Made by a program: the position numbers and the translations under genes. A model generated the notes under the pieces. That model was not told the origin of the DNA and ran no database searches. It saw nothing but the letters and a program-made list of their open reading frames with translations. This document shows positions 25,954 to 35,845 of a DNA stretch of 52,652 nucleotides, in pieces. This DNA is from CAVQBP01 sp964448105 (GTDB taxonomy: Bacteria > Bacteroidota > Ignavibacteria > Ignavibacteriales > Ignavibacteriaceae): contig CAYUVK010000025.1 in the NCBI GenBank assembly GCA_964448105.1, positions 1 to 52,652 on the forward strand, given 5' to 3'. Each line of letters begins with the position of its first letter. The first letter of the stretch is position 1.

Positions 25954-27093
25954 TTACAAGGTTGCATAAATTAAACGGGCAGCTTTTGGCGATGCTCCTT
26001 CAGTCCCTAATTTTTCTTTTACTTTACTTAATTTTTGCCTGATTGTATTATACAGATGCTCATCAGATAAAATTTTTTTTGATTCTTTATATATATTCTC
26101 TTCATTAGCCTCATTTTGTACTAGTTCAGGGACAATTTTTTCTTCAGCAATTATATTTGCCATCCCGATGTTTTTTACTTTCACCAAGTTTTTACCAATT
26201 GAATAAGTTATGAAACCGGTTTTGTAGACAATAACCATTGGGATTCCGAACAACGCTGCTTCAAGGGTTGAAGTTCCTGATTTTATTATTCCAAATTTTG
26301 CATACCTCATCAAATCGTAAGTATGGTCTGTAATAATTTTACTCCCGAAATTCTCTGATAAATTATTATAAACTTCTTCTTCAATATTAGGAGAACCGGC
26401 TGTTACAATCTGAAGATTAAATTCTTCGGCTATTTTTTTTGCTGCCTTAATACATTCGGGGAAAATTTTTTCTACTTCATGGAGTCTGCTGCCCGGAAGT
26501 ATTAATAATATTTCTTTTGATTTATCCAGATTAAATTTTTTAAATAATTCTTCTTTAGATAAAAATTTGTGTTCGTTAATTCTTTCTAAAAGTGGATGTC
26601 CTACAAATTCGACCTTTACACCGGCATCACTATAAAACTTTTCTTCGAATGGGAAAACCACAATCATTTTATTAACAAATCGCTTAATTTTATTAATACG
26701 TTTTGCGCCCCAGGCCCAAATTTGGGGAGAAATATAATAGATAACATTTAAGTTTAATTCTTTTAACTTTTTCGCAAAATTCAAATTAAAGCCCGGATAG
26801 TCTATTAAAACAACACTTTTTATTTTTTTCTCTTTTATTATTCTAATTAAATCCTTCTGAACTCTTTTTATAAATGGAAGATGCTTAACCACTTCAGCAA
26901 ATCCTAAAAAAGCCATTTTATTTATGTGATAAATTAGTTCCATTCCTTCGCTTTTCATCCGATCCCCTCCGATACCGTATATATTTAGATTACTATCCAT
27001 TTTTTTTAATTCTCTAACCAAAGAACTACCATGTAAATCCCCCGAAACTTCACCGGCAATAATCATTAGGTTTTTGTTTCCTGTATCAGTCAT
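25954..27093 (-). CDS. lpxB: Lipid-A-disaccharide synthase LpxB
   Basis: A 379-aa GT-B glycosyltransferase that joins UDP-diacylglucosamine to lipid X. Family motifs are IAGEVSGDLHGSSLVREL near the N-terminus, IYGIGGDRMKSEGM, YYISPQIWAWG and LPGSRLHEVEKIFPECI, plus the KSGTSTLEAALFGIPMV donor-binding region. It starts 37 nt after the methyltransferase-like gene and is followed by the DUF374 gene. Confidence 0.95.
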   Translation of the reverse strand: MTDTGNKNLMIIAGEVSGDLHGSSLVRELKKMDSNLNIYGIGGDRMKSEGMELIYHINKMAFLGFAEVVKHLPFIKRVQKDLIRIIKEKKIKSVVLIDYPGFNLNFAKKLKELNLNVIYYISPQIWAWGAKRINKIKRFVNKMIVVFPFEEKFYSDAGVKVEFVGHPLLERINEHKFLSKEELFKKFNLDKSKEILLILPGSRLHEVEKIFPECIKAAKKIAEEFNLQIVTAGSPNIEEEVYNNLSENFGSKIITDHTYDLMRYAKFGIIKSGTSTLEAALFGIPMVIVYKTGFITYSIGKNLVKVKNIGMANIIAEEKIVPELVQNEANEENIYKESKKILSDEHLYNTIRQKLSKVKEKLGTEGASPKAARLIYATL

Positions 27094-27130
27094 TTAACTT
27101 GTCTATACAAGTTGATTAAAATTTCCGGCA

Positions 27131-27718
27131 TTAAAATCTTCCAACAAACCAAAGGAGAAAGATTGTTATAGTTACAAATCCGAATGCTTGAAGTGTTCTT
27201 TTCTCGGATTTCAGACCAGCATTTAATTTGAAAGTTGGCTGTTCTACACCATTAGTCTTATATGGAAACAACCTTGGAATAAATCGCGGTACTTTATTTA
27301 CATAATCTTCATAAGATTTGCCGTAAGTATTTCTCAAGTATTCTTCTTCTTCCTTAACTATCAAATTGTACTGAAACATAAAAAATAGCAAAGCAACAAT
27401 TTGTAAATAAGGAAACAAAGCATAAGACATAACCCCAAGGCCCAGATACATAAAAATATTGCCGAGATACAAAGGATTTCGAACATGTGCAAATGGACCG
27501 CTTACAACTAAAAAAGCACCGCCTACAGTTCCCGTGGTTCTTGTTTCACTTCCTGCCCAGCTAACCCCCCAGAGTCTAATTAATTCACCTGCAAGGGCGA
27601 TAATAAAACCGAATATTAAACTCCATATGTTTGCATTTTCATAAAAGAACATTACCAGTAAAAACGGTATTGGAGTATAACTTCTGTATTTGAATAATTT
27701 TTTAGCTACTTCTGGCAT
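27131..27718 (-). CDS. ICMT/PEMT-like membrane methyltransferase
   Basis: A 195-aa integral membrane protein with about four to five helices. It carries the isoprenylcysteine carboxyl methyltransferase/phospholipid methyltransferase signature: GPFAHVRNPLYLGNIFMYLGLG, then an EEEYLRNTYGKSYEDYVNKVPRFIP tail where the second E and the Y-P region are characteristic. Bacterial members methylate small or lipid substrates using SAM; which one is unknown here. It lies 78 nt after the HAD phosphatase and 37 nt before lpxB, so it may be carried in the same transcript. Confidence 0.8.
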   Translation of the reverse strand: MPEVAKKLFKYRSYTPIPFLLVMFFYENANIWSLIFGFIIALAGELIRLWGVSWAGSETRTTGTVGGAFLVVSGPFAHVRNPLYLGNIFMYLGLGVMSYALFPYLQIVALLFFMFQYNLIVKEEEEYLRNTYGKSYEDYVNKVPRFIPRLFPYKTNGVEQPTFKLNAGLKSEKRTLQAFGFVTITIFLLWFVGRF

Positions 27719-27744
27719 TCTTATTTTTCTTATTTGTAGTATGT

Positions 27745-27790
27745 GGTTTGTTGTTTATAGTTGTCAACCACCAACAACCTATAACCAACC
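27745..27790. repeat. Imperfect inverted repeat, CAAC-rich
   Basis: Between the HAD and methyltransferase genes the sequence passes from GGTTTGTTGTTTATAGTTG to CAACAACCTATAACCAACC, which are nearly complementary with small bulges. The plus strand turns markedly C- and A-rich (CAACC, CCAAC) over about 35 nt. A similar CAAC-rich stretch occurs at about 51762-51810. Confidence 0.4.
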
Positions 27791-27796
27791 GCCAAC

Positions 27797-28516
27797 TTAT
27801 TCAGCGATATAGATTTCTTTTCTTTTTAATTCAGCTTGATGACGTTTCTTTAATCTTTTTTTAGAAATTAAACTTTCCATCCTATTAATTACATCTTTAA
27901 AATCATTAAAAGGGAAGTAAGTTATCCTTTCCTTTTCACAAAATTTCAGTAAATCGGCTTTTGCAAAAATGAAATCACAAAACTGCGCAGTATATTTATC
28001 GGAATTTCCATCACCGATAAATACTGTAAATTCATCATCACTGCTATGATTAATAATATGATTTCTCTTACAGTTAGCCGAAGTCTGGCAATTAATATCA
28101 AGATAAGGGAAATGCGGTATAAGATGATTATCTTCCGTAATCTCAAGCTTGTTTGAATAAAAATTAATATGCTCTAAACCTTCTCTTTCAAAAATTCTAT
28201 TTATGTAATAATCAAAACCATCACTTAAAACATAAAATTCAATTTTATTTTTATTGCAGAATTCCACAAATTCATAGAAAGTGGAATCAATTTCAATTAC
28301 ATCAATAATATCATTTAATTCTTTTTTACCCGGAATTTTGGCAATCTTGCATAAAGAAACCCAGCTCTGTTTTGCTGATATTTTATCACTCAATAGTTTC
28401 TCTATAATATCACTTACCATTTTTTCATCACAGAATTTCAAAAATATTGCATCTCCAACATCTCTCTTTGTTATAGTGCCATCAAAATCGATAAATACTT
28501 TAAATATCTTTTCCAT
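27797..28516 (-). CDS. HAD-superfamily phosphatase, MtnX/SerB-like
   Basis: A 239-aa HAD hydrolase. Motif I is VFIDFDGTITKRD (nucleophile D12, acid/base D14), motif II YVLSDGFDYYI, and motif IV VFIGDGNSDKYTAQFCD. The cap region is of the small helical type seen in phosphoserine phosphatase and MtnX. The closest named relatives by motif are 2-hydroxy-3-keto-5-methylthiopentenyl-1-phosphate phosphatases, but no methionine-salvage gene is nearby, so the substrate is open. It starts 2 nt after the smc stop, so it is translated from the same message. It has a basic tail (RLKKRHQAELKRKE). Confidence 0.85.
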   Translation of the reverse strand: MEKIFKVFIDFDGTITKRDVGDAIFLKFCDEKMVSDIIEKLLSDKISAKQSWVSLCKIAKIPGKKELNDIIDVIEIDSTFYEFVEFCNKNKIEFYVLSDGFDYYINRIFEREGLEHINFYSNKLEITEDNHLIPHFPYLDINCQTSANCKRNHIINHSSDDEFTVFIGDGNSDKYTAQFCDFIFAKADLLKFCEKERITYFPFNDFKDVINRMESLISKKRLKKRHQAELKRKEIYIAE

Positions 28517-28518
28517 TA

Positions 28519-31500
28519 CTATAAATTCTGTGAAACAAAACTTAAATCTTCGTTAAATCTTACGCTTACTAATTTCGAAACTCCTTCGTCCTGCATTGTA
28601 ACACCGTAGAGAGTTTGTGCAGCCTCCATAGTTCTCTTATTATGAGTAACAACAATAAATTGTGTTTCCTTACTAAAATCTTCAATAATTTTTGTAAAAC
28701 GATCAATGTTTGCATCATCCAGAGGTGCATCTATTTCATCAAGAATACAAAATGGACTGGGTTTAACCAGATAAATTGCAAAAAGGAGAGCAATGGCAGT
28801 CAATGTTTTCTCACCGCCTGATAAAAGCTCAATTGAAGTCGGGCGTTTACCTTTTGGTTTTGCGACTATTTCTATTTTTGCTTCAAGCGGATCTGCGTTT
28901 TCTTCAATTTTTAAATCAGCTTCATCCCCGGGATTGAATAATCGTCTAAATATATTCACAAAATGCCCGCGTATCAGTTCGAAGGTTTCCATGAATTTTG
29001 TTTGTGCGGTATTATTAATCTCTTCAATAGTCTTAACAATATCTTTTTCGGATTCTATCAAATCATTTTTTTGTTTTGATAAAAATTCAAATCTTTCTTT
29101 TTCTTCTTCAAATTCCGAATATGCAAGCGAATTTATAGGTCCAAGATTTTTTACTTGCTGTTTAAGAGCATGAACTTCATCTGTTCTCATTTCAAAATCA
29201 AATGAATCGAGATCATCATATATTTTGTCCTCAAGAGTAATTGAATAATTCTCTTTTATATTCTCTTTGAGGTTTGAGATTTTCATATTTAATTCATTCA
29301 ATTTAATATCGGCTGCGTGCATCTGCTCGGAGATTACTTCTTTATCTTTTTGAATTTGCTCTCTATTGTCTTCCAGTCCGGAAATTTCTGATTGAGATGA
29401 TTTATATTTCCCGTCAATCTCGTTCTCATCTTTTATCAAAATTTCTTTTTCTGATTCAAGTTCACTTAGTTCAGTATACTTTTCTTCCATCAGAGTTTTT
29501 AAGGTTTCTTTTTCTTCACCGGAAGAAGAAATATCAAATTCTCTTTTGGAAGTTGACTTAGTAATTATTTCAATTGAATCCCGTGCACGAGTTATTGAAT
29601 TTTGAATATTCTTTTTTTCGCCAAGGGATCTTTCAAGTTCCAGGTTAATTTTATTCTGCCGGTTAATTAATCCATTATATTCTTCTTCAAGTTTTTTAAA
29701 TTCGTTTTCCAGGTTTTCTTTATGCCCATCAGCTTTTTGCTTTTCTTCTGTTTGAATAGATAAAATCTCATCCAGCTTAGATCTTTCATTATCAATTCTA
29801 TTAGATTCGGCAGCTAATTCTTGAACTTCTCTTCTAGCTTTTTCTATTTCATCAGCCGCTCTTTTCTTTTCAAATTCAAATTGGGCGATTTGTTTTTCAA
29901 CATTTGCAATATCATTAACCAGTAATTTCCCTTTGTCGGAAAGTATCTTTAAATCAATATTATTAATAGTCCCTTCAAGCTGTTCAATTTCGTTTTTCAG
30001 TTTTTCTAATTCTCTTTCTCTTTGAGGGAATTCATCTTTTAAGTTTTCAAGAAGTTGCTTTCTACCAAACAACGAGTTATCTAATTTCATTTCGGAACCT
30101 GCTTCAACAATTCCGTCACTTCCTACATAATCACCATTCAATGTAACGAAATTAAATCCGTAGTATTTTGAAGATAATTTAAATGCCTTATCAAATGATT
30201 CAACTACAGCAGTTTTTGATAAAACTTTCTCAAAAAATGATAACCATTTTTTATCAGCTTGTATAAAATCTTTTGTCCATCCTAAAAATGCATCTTCTTT
30301 TTGAAGCTTCTTAATTTTACGTTTAATTCCCGCATCGCCTATTTTTTCAAAAATCCCCTTATTCTCTTTTCTATTTTCACCGGTAACATAAAAGGAGGCT
30401 TTTCCGATTTCATTATTATTTAGAAAAGAAATACCGTTATTCAAATCTTCAAAAGTTTCAACAAGAATATTATTTAAATTATTCTTTAATGAAGCTTCAA
30501 CAGCATTCTTATATTTATCGGAGGTATCGCCGACATAAGCAAGTAAAGCTTTATCCTTTAAAGCCCATGTATTGTCTTCAATTAATGCTTTTGCTCCTTT
30601 GGAAACACCCTCAAGATTGTCGATTAAATTTTGTATAAAACCAATTTTTTCTTTAAGCGAATTGAGGGCAGTTCTATCTTCAAGTTCTTTTTCTTTTAAT
30701 TTATTTAATTCTTTTTCTAATCTATCTTTTTCAATTTGCTTTTGAGAATAAATCGTTTCAGTCTCTTTTAATTTATTCTCTGTATCTTCTTTTTCCTGGT
30801 TTAGCTCTTCTATGAATCCTACTGTTTTTGCAATGTTGTTCGTTAAAGAATTTATCCTGTCTTTCAACTTACTAATAGATTGGTTTTTTGCTTCAAGAGA
30901 TTTATTAATATTTGAAAGTTCGTTTTCCCGGTTAGTTATCTCTTTAAATTTTTCAAGCAGTTTATCGGAAAAGGATTTTAACTCAGTACGTTTTTTATTA
31001 AGCTGTTCTTCGTGCTGATCTATCTTTAGCCGTACTTCTTTTTTCTCTTCTTCTTTGAAATTTATTTGTTTTTTTATCTCATCAAAATTGGTAAGGTTTT
31101 CCTGTATCAAGTCTTTATTTATATCCAGCTGATTTTTTAATTCTTCAAGTTCCTGCTTATAACGTTCAATATTGGATTCTAGAGATTTAACCCGTTCTTC
31201 ATTTACCGAAAGATTCTTTTGAACATTATAAATTTTTTCGGTTTGAGAAGTAACTTCGGTTCTTTTTGACTTTAATTGAAACTCAATTTCTCTTAATTCA
31301 TTTTTTGCTGCTTTAATTTTATCATCGAGTTCTGCTAATTCCGAATCAAGTTTAATTTTCTGCTGAAGGCTTACCTCTTTTTTAAGTTTCGCTTCCTTTT
31401 TTTGGAAATTAAACAATGCATATTCTCTCTCGGAGAGATCAATTTCCAGTTCTTTAAGCTCGGTAGTAATTTTATTAAACTTATCTGCTTTCTTTGCCTG

Positions 31501-32121
31501 TCTTTCAAGTGAGTTTACTTTTTTCTCAACTTCTGAAACAATATCATTTACTCTTATAAGATCAGCTTTAACTTCATCTAGTTTTCTTAAAGCCAGCCGC
31601 CTTCTTAATTTATATTTATTTACGCCGGCAGCTTCTTCAAACATTGTGCGTCTTTCTTCCGCTTTGATGCTTAAAATTGTTTCAACCATTTTAAGCTCTA
31701 TTACGGAATAAGCATTTGCACCAATCCCGGTATCCATAAAAAGATTTGTAATATCTTTTAAACGGCATAAGTTTTTATTAAGCAAATATTCACTTTCACC
31801 GGAACGGAAAATTCGTCTCGTAATAGTAACTTCGGAAAATTCTGTTGGTAATATTCCTTTTGTATTTTCTATAGTTAACGATACTTCTGCCATTCCCATT
31901 GGCTTTTTAGAAGAAGTACCATTAAAAATTACATTTTCCATTTTATCACTTCGTAAAGCGCCGCTACGCTGTTCACCAAGACACCATCTTATTGCATCAA
32001 CTATATTGGTTTTACCACAGCCGTTTGGACCCACAATGGAAGTTATGCCGCTGTTGAAGTTGACCATAGTCCTTTGTGCAAAAGACTTGAATCCTAATAT
32101 TTCTAATTTTGATAAATACAA
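28519..32121 (-). CDS. smc: Chromosome segregation protein SMC
   Basis: A 1200-aa condensin subunit that loops and compacts the chromosome. The N-terminal ATPase half has Walker A GPNGCGKTN at 31-39. Two very long coiled coils (about 170-500 and 680-1020) flank a hinge at about 510-660. The C-terminal half has the ABC signature LLSGGEKTLTAIALLFA and Walker B CILDEIDAPLDD. Length is typical. No ScpA or ScpB gene is adjacent. It lies 11 nt after the GH2-like gene and 2 nt before the HAD gene. Confidence 0.96.
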   Translation of the reverse strand: MYLSKLEILGFKSFAQRTMVNFNSGITSIVGPNGCGKTNIVDAIRWCLGEQRSGALRSDKMENVIFNGTSSKKPMGMAEVSLTIENTKGILPTEFSEVTITRRIFRSGESEYLLNKNLCRLKDITNLFMDTGIGANAYSVIELKMVETILSIKAEERRTMFEEAAGVNKYKLRRRLALRKLDEVKADLIRVNDIVSEVEKKVNSLERQAKKADKFNKITTELKELEIDLSEREYALFNFQKKEAKLKKEVSLQQKIKLDSELAELDDKIKAAKNELREIEFQLKSKRTEVTSQTEKIYNVQKNLSVNEERVKSLESNIERYKQELEELKNQLDINKDLIQENLTNFDEIKKQINFKEEEKKEVRLKIDQHEEQLNKKRTELKSFSDKLLEKFKEITNRENELSNINKSLEAKNQSISKLKDRINSLTNNIAKTVGFIEELNQEKEDTENKLKETETIYSQKQIEKDRLEKELNKLKEKELEDRTALNSLKEKIGFIQNLIDNLEGVSKGAKALIEDNTWALKDKALLAYVGDTSDKYKNAVEASLKNNLNNILVETFEDLNNGISFLNNNEIGKASFYVTGENRKENKGIFEKIGDAGIKRKIKKLQKEDAFLGWTKDFIQADKKWLSFFEKVLSKTAVVESFDKAFKLSSKYYGFNFVTLNGDYVGSDGIVEAGSEMKLDNSLFGRKQLLENLKDEFPQRERELEKLKNEIEQLEGTINNIDLKILSDKGKLLVNDIANVEKQIAQFEFEKKRAADEIEKARREVQELAAESNRIDNERSKLDEILSIQTEEKQKADGHKENLENEFKKLEEEYNGLINRQNKINLELERSLGEKKNIQNSITRARDSIEIITKSTSKREFDISSSGEEKETLKTLMEEKYTELSELESEKEILIKDENEIDGKYKSSQSEISGLEDNREQIQKDKEVISEQMHAADIKLNELNMKISNLKENIKENYSITLEDKIYDDLDSFDFEMRTDEVHALKQQVKNLGPINSLAYSEFEEEKERFEFLSKQKNDLIESEKDIVKTIEEINNTAQTKFMETFELIRGHFVNIFRRLFNPGDEADLKIEENADPLEAKIEIVAKPKGKRPTSIELLSGGEKTLTAIALLFAIYLVKPSPFCILDEIDAPLDDANIDRFTKIIEDFSKETQFIVVTHNKRTMEAAQTLYGVTMQDEGVSKLVSVRFNEDLSFVSQNL

Positions 32122-32132
32122 TGCTTTTTACT

Positions 32133-34721
32133 TTAATATTGTTTTAACGTTAACAAAAGATAACCGATAAATGAATTTCTCAATTCATAGTAAACTACAA
32201 TAATTCCAATAAATGCTGCCGCTAAAATTATACTGTAAAAGTAAACGCTGCTGGGGTTAACGTCAAAAATCACATAAATACCTTTCATCAGGCGGTAAAA
32301 TGCCCATAAACAAAATATTGCAAGAAGAATGTAAATATAAAGATTTGCCACATCGGTAAGCAATAGCCGGTAAAGGATTATTCCTACCAGAATTAAAAGA
32401 ACAAACGGAAGAAAAGCCCATACTGTTGAAAAATAAATGCTGGAATAATAAACTTTGTTTCTTACAAAGAACGAAGTTATTTTTATAATTAATGTTGAAA
32501 TAAATAACAGGACCATAAAAATTAATGTAAGCCACACTATTGACATAAATGGGTGCCATGATAAATAGCTTATTATTTCTATTAAACGGGGACTTCCAAA
32601 AGATATTAATATTTTTTCTAATTCAACACTCATTTTGAAATAATACAACAAATTTCCAAGAATCAAAGCCAAAACTGCAGAAATAACTATTGCTAATAAT
32701 GTTGAATGAAACCCTGAAATAATTCGCTGATCTCTTACATCTGCATAAAAATTATAAGGACGAACTAAAGCACGCGAGGCATCTTCCCGGAATTTTCTAC
32801 CAGAATTAACTAAAATGCCCATTATTAAAGCTAGAAGAATTCCCATAATTATAAAAACCATTGGTGCATTATCTTTCCGGCTCCCAATCGGGATTGTGAC
32901 TTTTTCAGCGTTATGAAACTTTGCATATAGAACTTTATATCCAATTCTATCGGTATTCCGATCTTCTCCTACTATACCGAGATGATATACATTATCTTTA
33001 TTATAACCTGCAATTAGTGAAGCATAATCACCACGGAAATCAAACATTGAATTGATAAAATACCCGGCGGCAGAATCTTTATCTGTATAATCAGTTAGAT
33101 CATCAAAATATTTTGCCTGCGCTTCAAAAGAATATTTATTTACATAACCGTCACTTTTTCCCTGGTTAACAACATATGTAGCCCCGCTGATAAATACCTT
33201 CCCTTTTCCAAATTTTCTTTGAAGATGAACAAATTTTTCAAACTCACTTTCAAAGGGAGAGTTTAATAATTCAACTCCGTATAAATCTACATTTTGTATC
33301 GGATGAATTTCATCCTGGTTAGCTGAAACAAAGGAAGCATAAATTAATCCTTGATAATTTTTCTTTGCTAGAATCGCCAGGTTTTCAACAAAGGATATAT
33401 TCTCCTCAACATTAGGTAAAACGGAACTGCAGAGTCCGATAGCTGCAACAGCGGGATAGACTTTATATGACCTAATAAAATTAGTTAAATAATTTTCGCT
33501 CCTTACAATAAAATCTCTATCAGATGATAATGAGGCAGGGATAAAGTTAATAGGTGGTTCAATAAAAGCTAATAATCCGTATTTATTACAAAGTTTTAGA
33601 TAATAAGGATGCGGAACTGATTTGGCAAACCTTACACTATTAAAACCAAGCTCCTTTATCATCTTAATATCATCTTCCATTTTATCATAAGATGCAAGAT
33701 TGCCATATTCTTCAAAAGAAGGGATATAAGTTACTCCCTTTAATTGAAAAGAATTCCCGTTAAACAGAAGGGAATTTTTTTCGGATGATATTGAATATAT
33801 TCCTAGCTCTTTATTTGTTGCGTCAATTAAGCTGTCGCCTCTCCAAAGCTCAGTTGAAATAAGGTAAGTCTCAGGATTGGAAGCAGACCACAGTAATGGG
33901 TTTTTAATTTCAATATCCTGATTTATAAAAGTACTTTTATTTCTGGCAAGAGTGAATTTATTTTCAAAAACACCTGCTGAAATACCATCGGGTTGAAAAA
34001 CTTTGACTTTTAAATTAAAATTATTTTGTATTTCAATAGTATCGGGATTCCTTTTAAATTCTCTATTTCCTATTTCCGCTTTAACTTTTAATGCCGCTTT
34101 ATTTGATTTTGAATCATAAGTTGGTATTACATTAAGATCGAATATGGAAATATTTGGGATCAAATGAATATATACGTCTCTAAAAATGCCACCAAAATTT
34201 TGCGGAAATAAAAATCTTTGTTTAACCGGGATCGTATTTTCAGAATCGAGTTTATATGATAATTTTACGGTCAGAACATTTTTCTTATCCACTCTTAAAA
34301 TATCATGAGGAAGTTCAAAATGAAATGGGAATTCTCCTCCTGTGTGCCGGTAAATAATTATGTTGTTAACAGAGATATCTGCCGAATAGTTCAATCCCAG
34401 AAAATAAATATACATTATATCGTTGCTTAATTCTTTTGGGCTAATGGAAAATTCTTTTTCGAAAGTTAATTCGGCTTCTCCATCAAATATTGAGGGTATC
34501 AATACTTCCGTGCTTTTTCTTTCCTTGCTATCGGTAGGATAAACCTTCCACTCTCCATTTAAGAGAGTAATACTTCTTGTTTTGGTAATATCAAAAAAGG
34601 AAGAATCAATTTTTGCTTGATAGTCCGGGAGTTCCTTAAAAATAATTTGAGCGGAAACCGGGAAAGAAAAAATAAAGAGTATGATAATTTTTGAAAGGAA
34701 GTAAAACTTCGATAATCCCAT
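32133..34721 (-). CDS. GH2-like protein with apparent active-site loss and a C-terminal membrane domain
   Basis: An 862-aa exported protein from the ATG at 34721, chosen because it places the signal FLSKIIILFIFSFPVSAQ at the N-terminus; the frame runs back to 34805. It has a GH2 sugar-binding jelly roll (about 30-185), an Ig-like middle (about 190-310) and a TIM-barrel start (LKGVTYIPSFEEYG, FNSVRFAKSVPHPYY). Where active GH2 enzymes have the acid/base NE, this reads AAIGLCSSVLPN. Where they have the nucleophile in an ISE-G segment, it reads VFISGATY. Both catalytic glutamates therefore seem absent. From about residue 620 come five to six membrane helices, loosely like a Yip1 domain. It starts the transcript that runs into smc 11 nt on. 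Binding or sensing is more likely than hydrolysis. Confidence 0.75.
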   Translation of the reverse strand: MGLSKFYFLSKIIILFIFSFPVSAQIIFKELPDYQAKIDSSFFDITKTRSITLLNGEWKVYPTDSKERKSTEVLIPSIFDGEAELTFEKEFSISPKELSNDIMYIYFLGLNYSADISVNNIIIYRHTGGEFPFHFELPHDILRVDKKNVLTVKLSYKLDSENTIPVKQRFLFPQNFGGIFRDVYIHLIPNISIFDLNVIPTYDSKSNKAALKVKAEIGNREFKRNPDTIEIQNNFNLKVKVFQPDGISAGVFENKFTLARNKSTFINQDIEIKNPLLWSASNPETYLISTELWRGDSLIDATNKELGIYSISSEKNSLLFNGNSFQLKGVTYIPSFEEYGNLASYDKMEDDIKMIKELGFNSVRFAKSVPHPYYLKLCNKYGLLAFIEPPINFIPASLSSDRDFIVRSENYLTNFIRSYKVYPAVAAIGLCSSVLPNVEENISFVENLAILAKKNYQGLIYASFVSANQDEIHPIQNVDLYGVELLNSPFESEFEKFVHLQRKFGKGKVFISGATYVVNQGKSDGYVNKYSFEAQAKYFDDLTDYTDKDSAAGYFINSMFDFRGDYASLIAGYNKDNVYHLGIVGEDRNTDRIGYKVLYAKFHNAEKVTIPIGSRKDNAPMVFIIMGILLALIMGILVNSGRKFREDASRALVRPYNFYADVRDQRIISGFHSTLLAIVISAVLALILGNLLYYFKMSVELEKILISFGSPRLIEIISYLSWHPFMSIVWLTLIFMVLLFISTLIIKITSFFVRNKVYYSSIYFSTVWAFLPFVLLILVGIILYRLLLTDVANLYIYILLAIFCLWAFYRLMKGIYVIFDVNPSSVYFYSIILAAAFIGIIVVYYELRNSFIGYLLLTLKQY

Positions 34722-34872
34722 CCGTAACTCAAACCTTCGTAATAAGAAATTAAACTTACAAATATACTTAAGAAAGGAGGGGAAAGCAATGCAATATTCT
34801 ACCAATAATTGCCATTTTAAGGTAAATTATAACTTTTTAAAATGTTTTTTGAATTATTACTCTTAATTATTA

Positions 34873-34918
34873 TCGTAATCCTACTCCATTTTTAACCAGA
34901 AAAAGAGTAAGATTACGA
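34873..34918. terminator. Hairpin between tpiA and the GH2-like gene
   Basis: TCGTAATCCTACTC (34873-34886) pairs with GAGTAAGATTACGA (34905-34918): 14 bp with one mismatch and an 18-nt loop. It starts 32 nt past the tpiA stop on the minus strand. The T-run after it is poor, so it may be a terminator or an mRNA-stabilising 3' end for tpiA. Confidence 0.5.
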
Positions 34919-34950
34919 TTATGGCAATTTATGAAAAGCAACTTGAAATA

Positions 34951-35703
34951 TTAAGCTGCCCTAATTATTCCTAGAAATAAATCTGCCTTAAGACTGGCGC
35001 CTCCTACTAAAGCGCCATCTATATCTTTCCGGGAAAGGAGATCTTTTGCATTATCGGGTTTAACGCTGCCGCCGTATTGTATTATTAAATTATCAGAAAT
35101 TTCCGTTGAATATTTTTCTTTTATTAATGATCTTATAAATTCATGAACTTCTTGCGCTTGTTCAGGGGTTGCATTCCGACCTGTTCCGATTGCCCAAACT
35201 GGTTCATAAGCTACAATTAAATTTTTCATCTCTTCAGTAGAAATATCTTTAAGTCCTTCAGTAATTTGAGTTTTAATAATATCTTTTGTTATTCCTTTTT
35301 CACGTTGTTCAAGTGTTTCACCTACACAAAATATCGGCTTTAGCCCGGATGAAATAGCTTTCTTTATCTTTTTATTTATTAAAGAATCCGACTCATTAAA
35401 AATTGCTCTTCTTTCGGAATGACCTAAAATCACAAATTCACAACCGGCACTTTTTAACATTTGTGCAGATATCTCACCGGTAAAAGCCCCATCATTTTCA
35501 AAATACATATTTTGTGCTCCTAATTTTACAATTGAATTTTTTAATTGGGAGCTTGCTTCGCTTAATGATGTAAAGGGAGGGCATACAATTATATCACAGT
35601 TTTCACTGCCATTTAAAGATTTTAATAAATTAGAAATTAGATTTTGAGTTGCATTTAAATCATTATTCATTTTCCAGTTACCTGCAATAATTTTTCGTCT
35701 CAT
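34951..35703 (-). CDS. tpiA: Triosephosphate isomerase
   Basis: A 250-aa glycolytic TIM barrel that interconverts dihydroxyacetone phosphate and glyceraldehyde-3-phosphate. Catalytic residues are all visible: K11 in AGNWKMN, H95 in ILGHSERR and E167 in VAYEPVWAIGTG. The phosphate-gripping loop (AIGTGRNATPEQ) and the C-terminal QYGGSVKPDNA and DGALVGGASL are intact. The gene is divergent from queC with a 200-nt gap, and appears monocistronic, with a hairpin shortly after its stop. Confidence 0.97.
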   Translation of the reverse strand: MRRKIIAGNWKMNNDLNATQNLISNLLKSLNGSENCDIIVCPPFTSLSEASSQLKNSIVKLGAQNMYFENDGAFTGEISAQMLKSAGCEFVILGHSERRAIFNESDSLINKKIKKAISSGLKPIFCVGETLEQREKGITKDIIKTQITEGLKDISTEEMKNLIVAYEPVWAIGTGRNATPEQAQEVHEFIRSLIKEKYSTEISDNLIIQYGGSVKPDNAKDLLSRKDIDGALVGGASLKADLFLGIIRAA

Positions 35704-35845
35704 TATTTCCTCTTAATTTGTAGTGAAAGAATTAAAATTTCAAAACAAAATTACTAAAGATGATTTTCTCCGGCAATTTTCGTGGAATGATTTTTTGAAT
35801 TTTTGCGGAAAATAAATGTTTTACATTTTTACATTTTTAGATTTT

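Noticed and set aside
28793..29173. 126-codon plus-strand frame inside smc
   Set aside because: It is the antisense shadow of smc coiled-coil and ATPase codons, which are strongly conserved on the minus strand.
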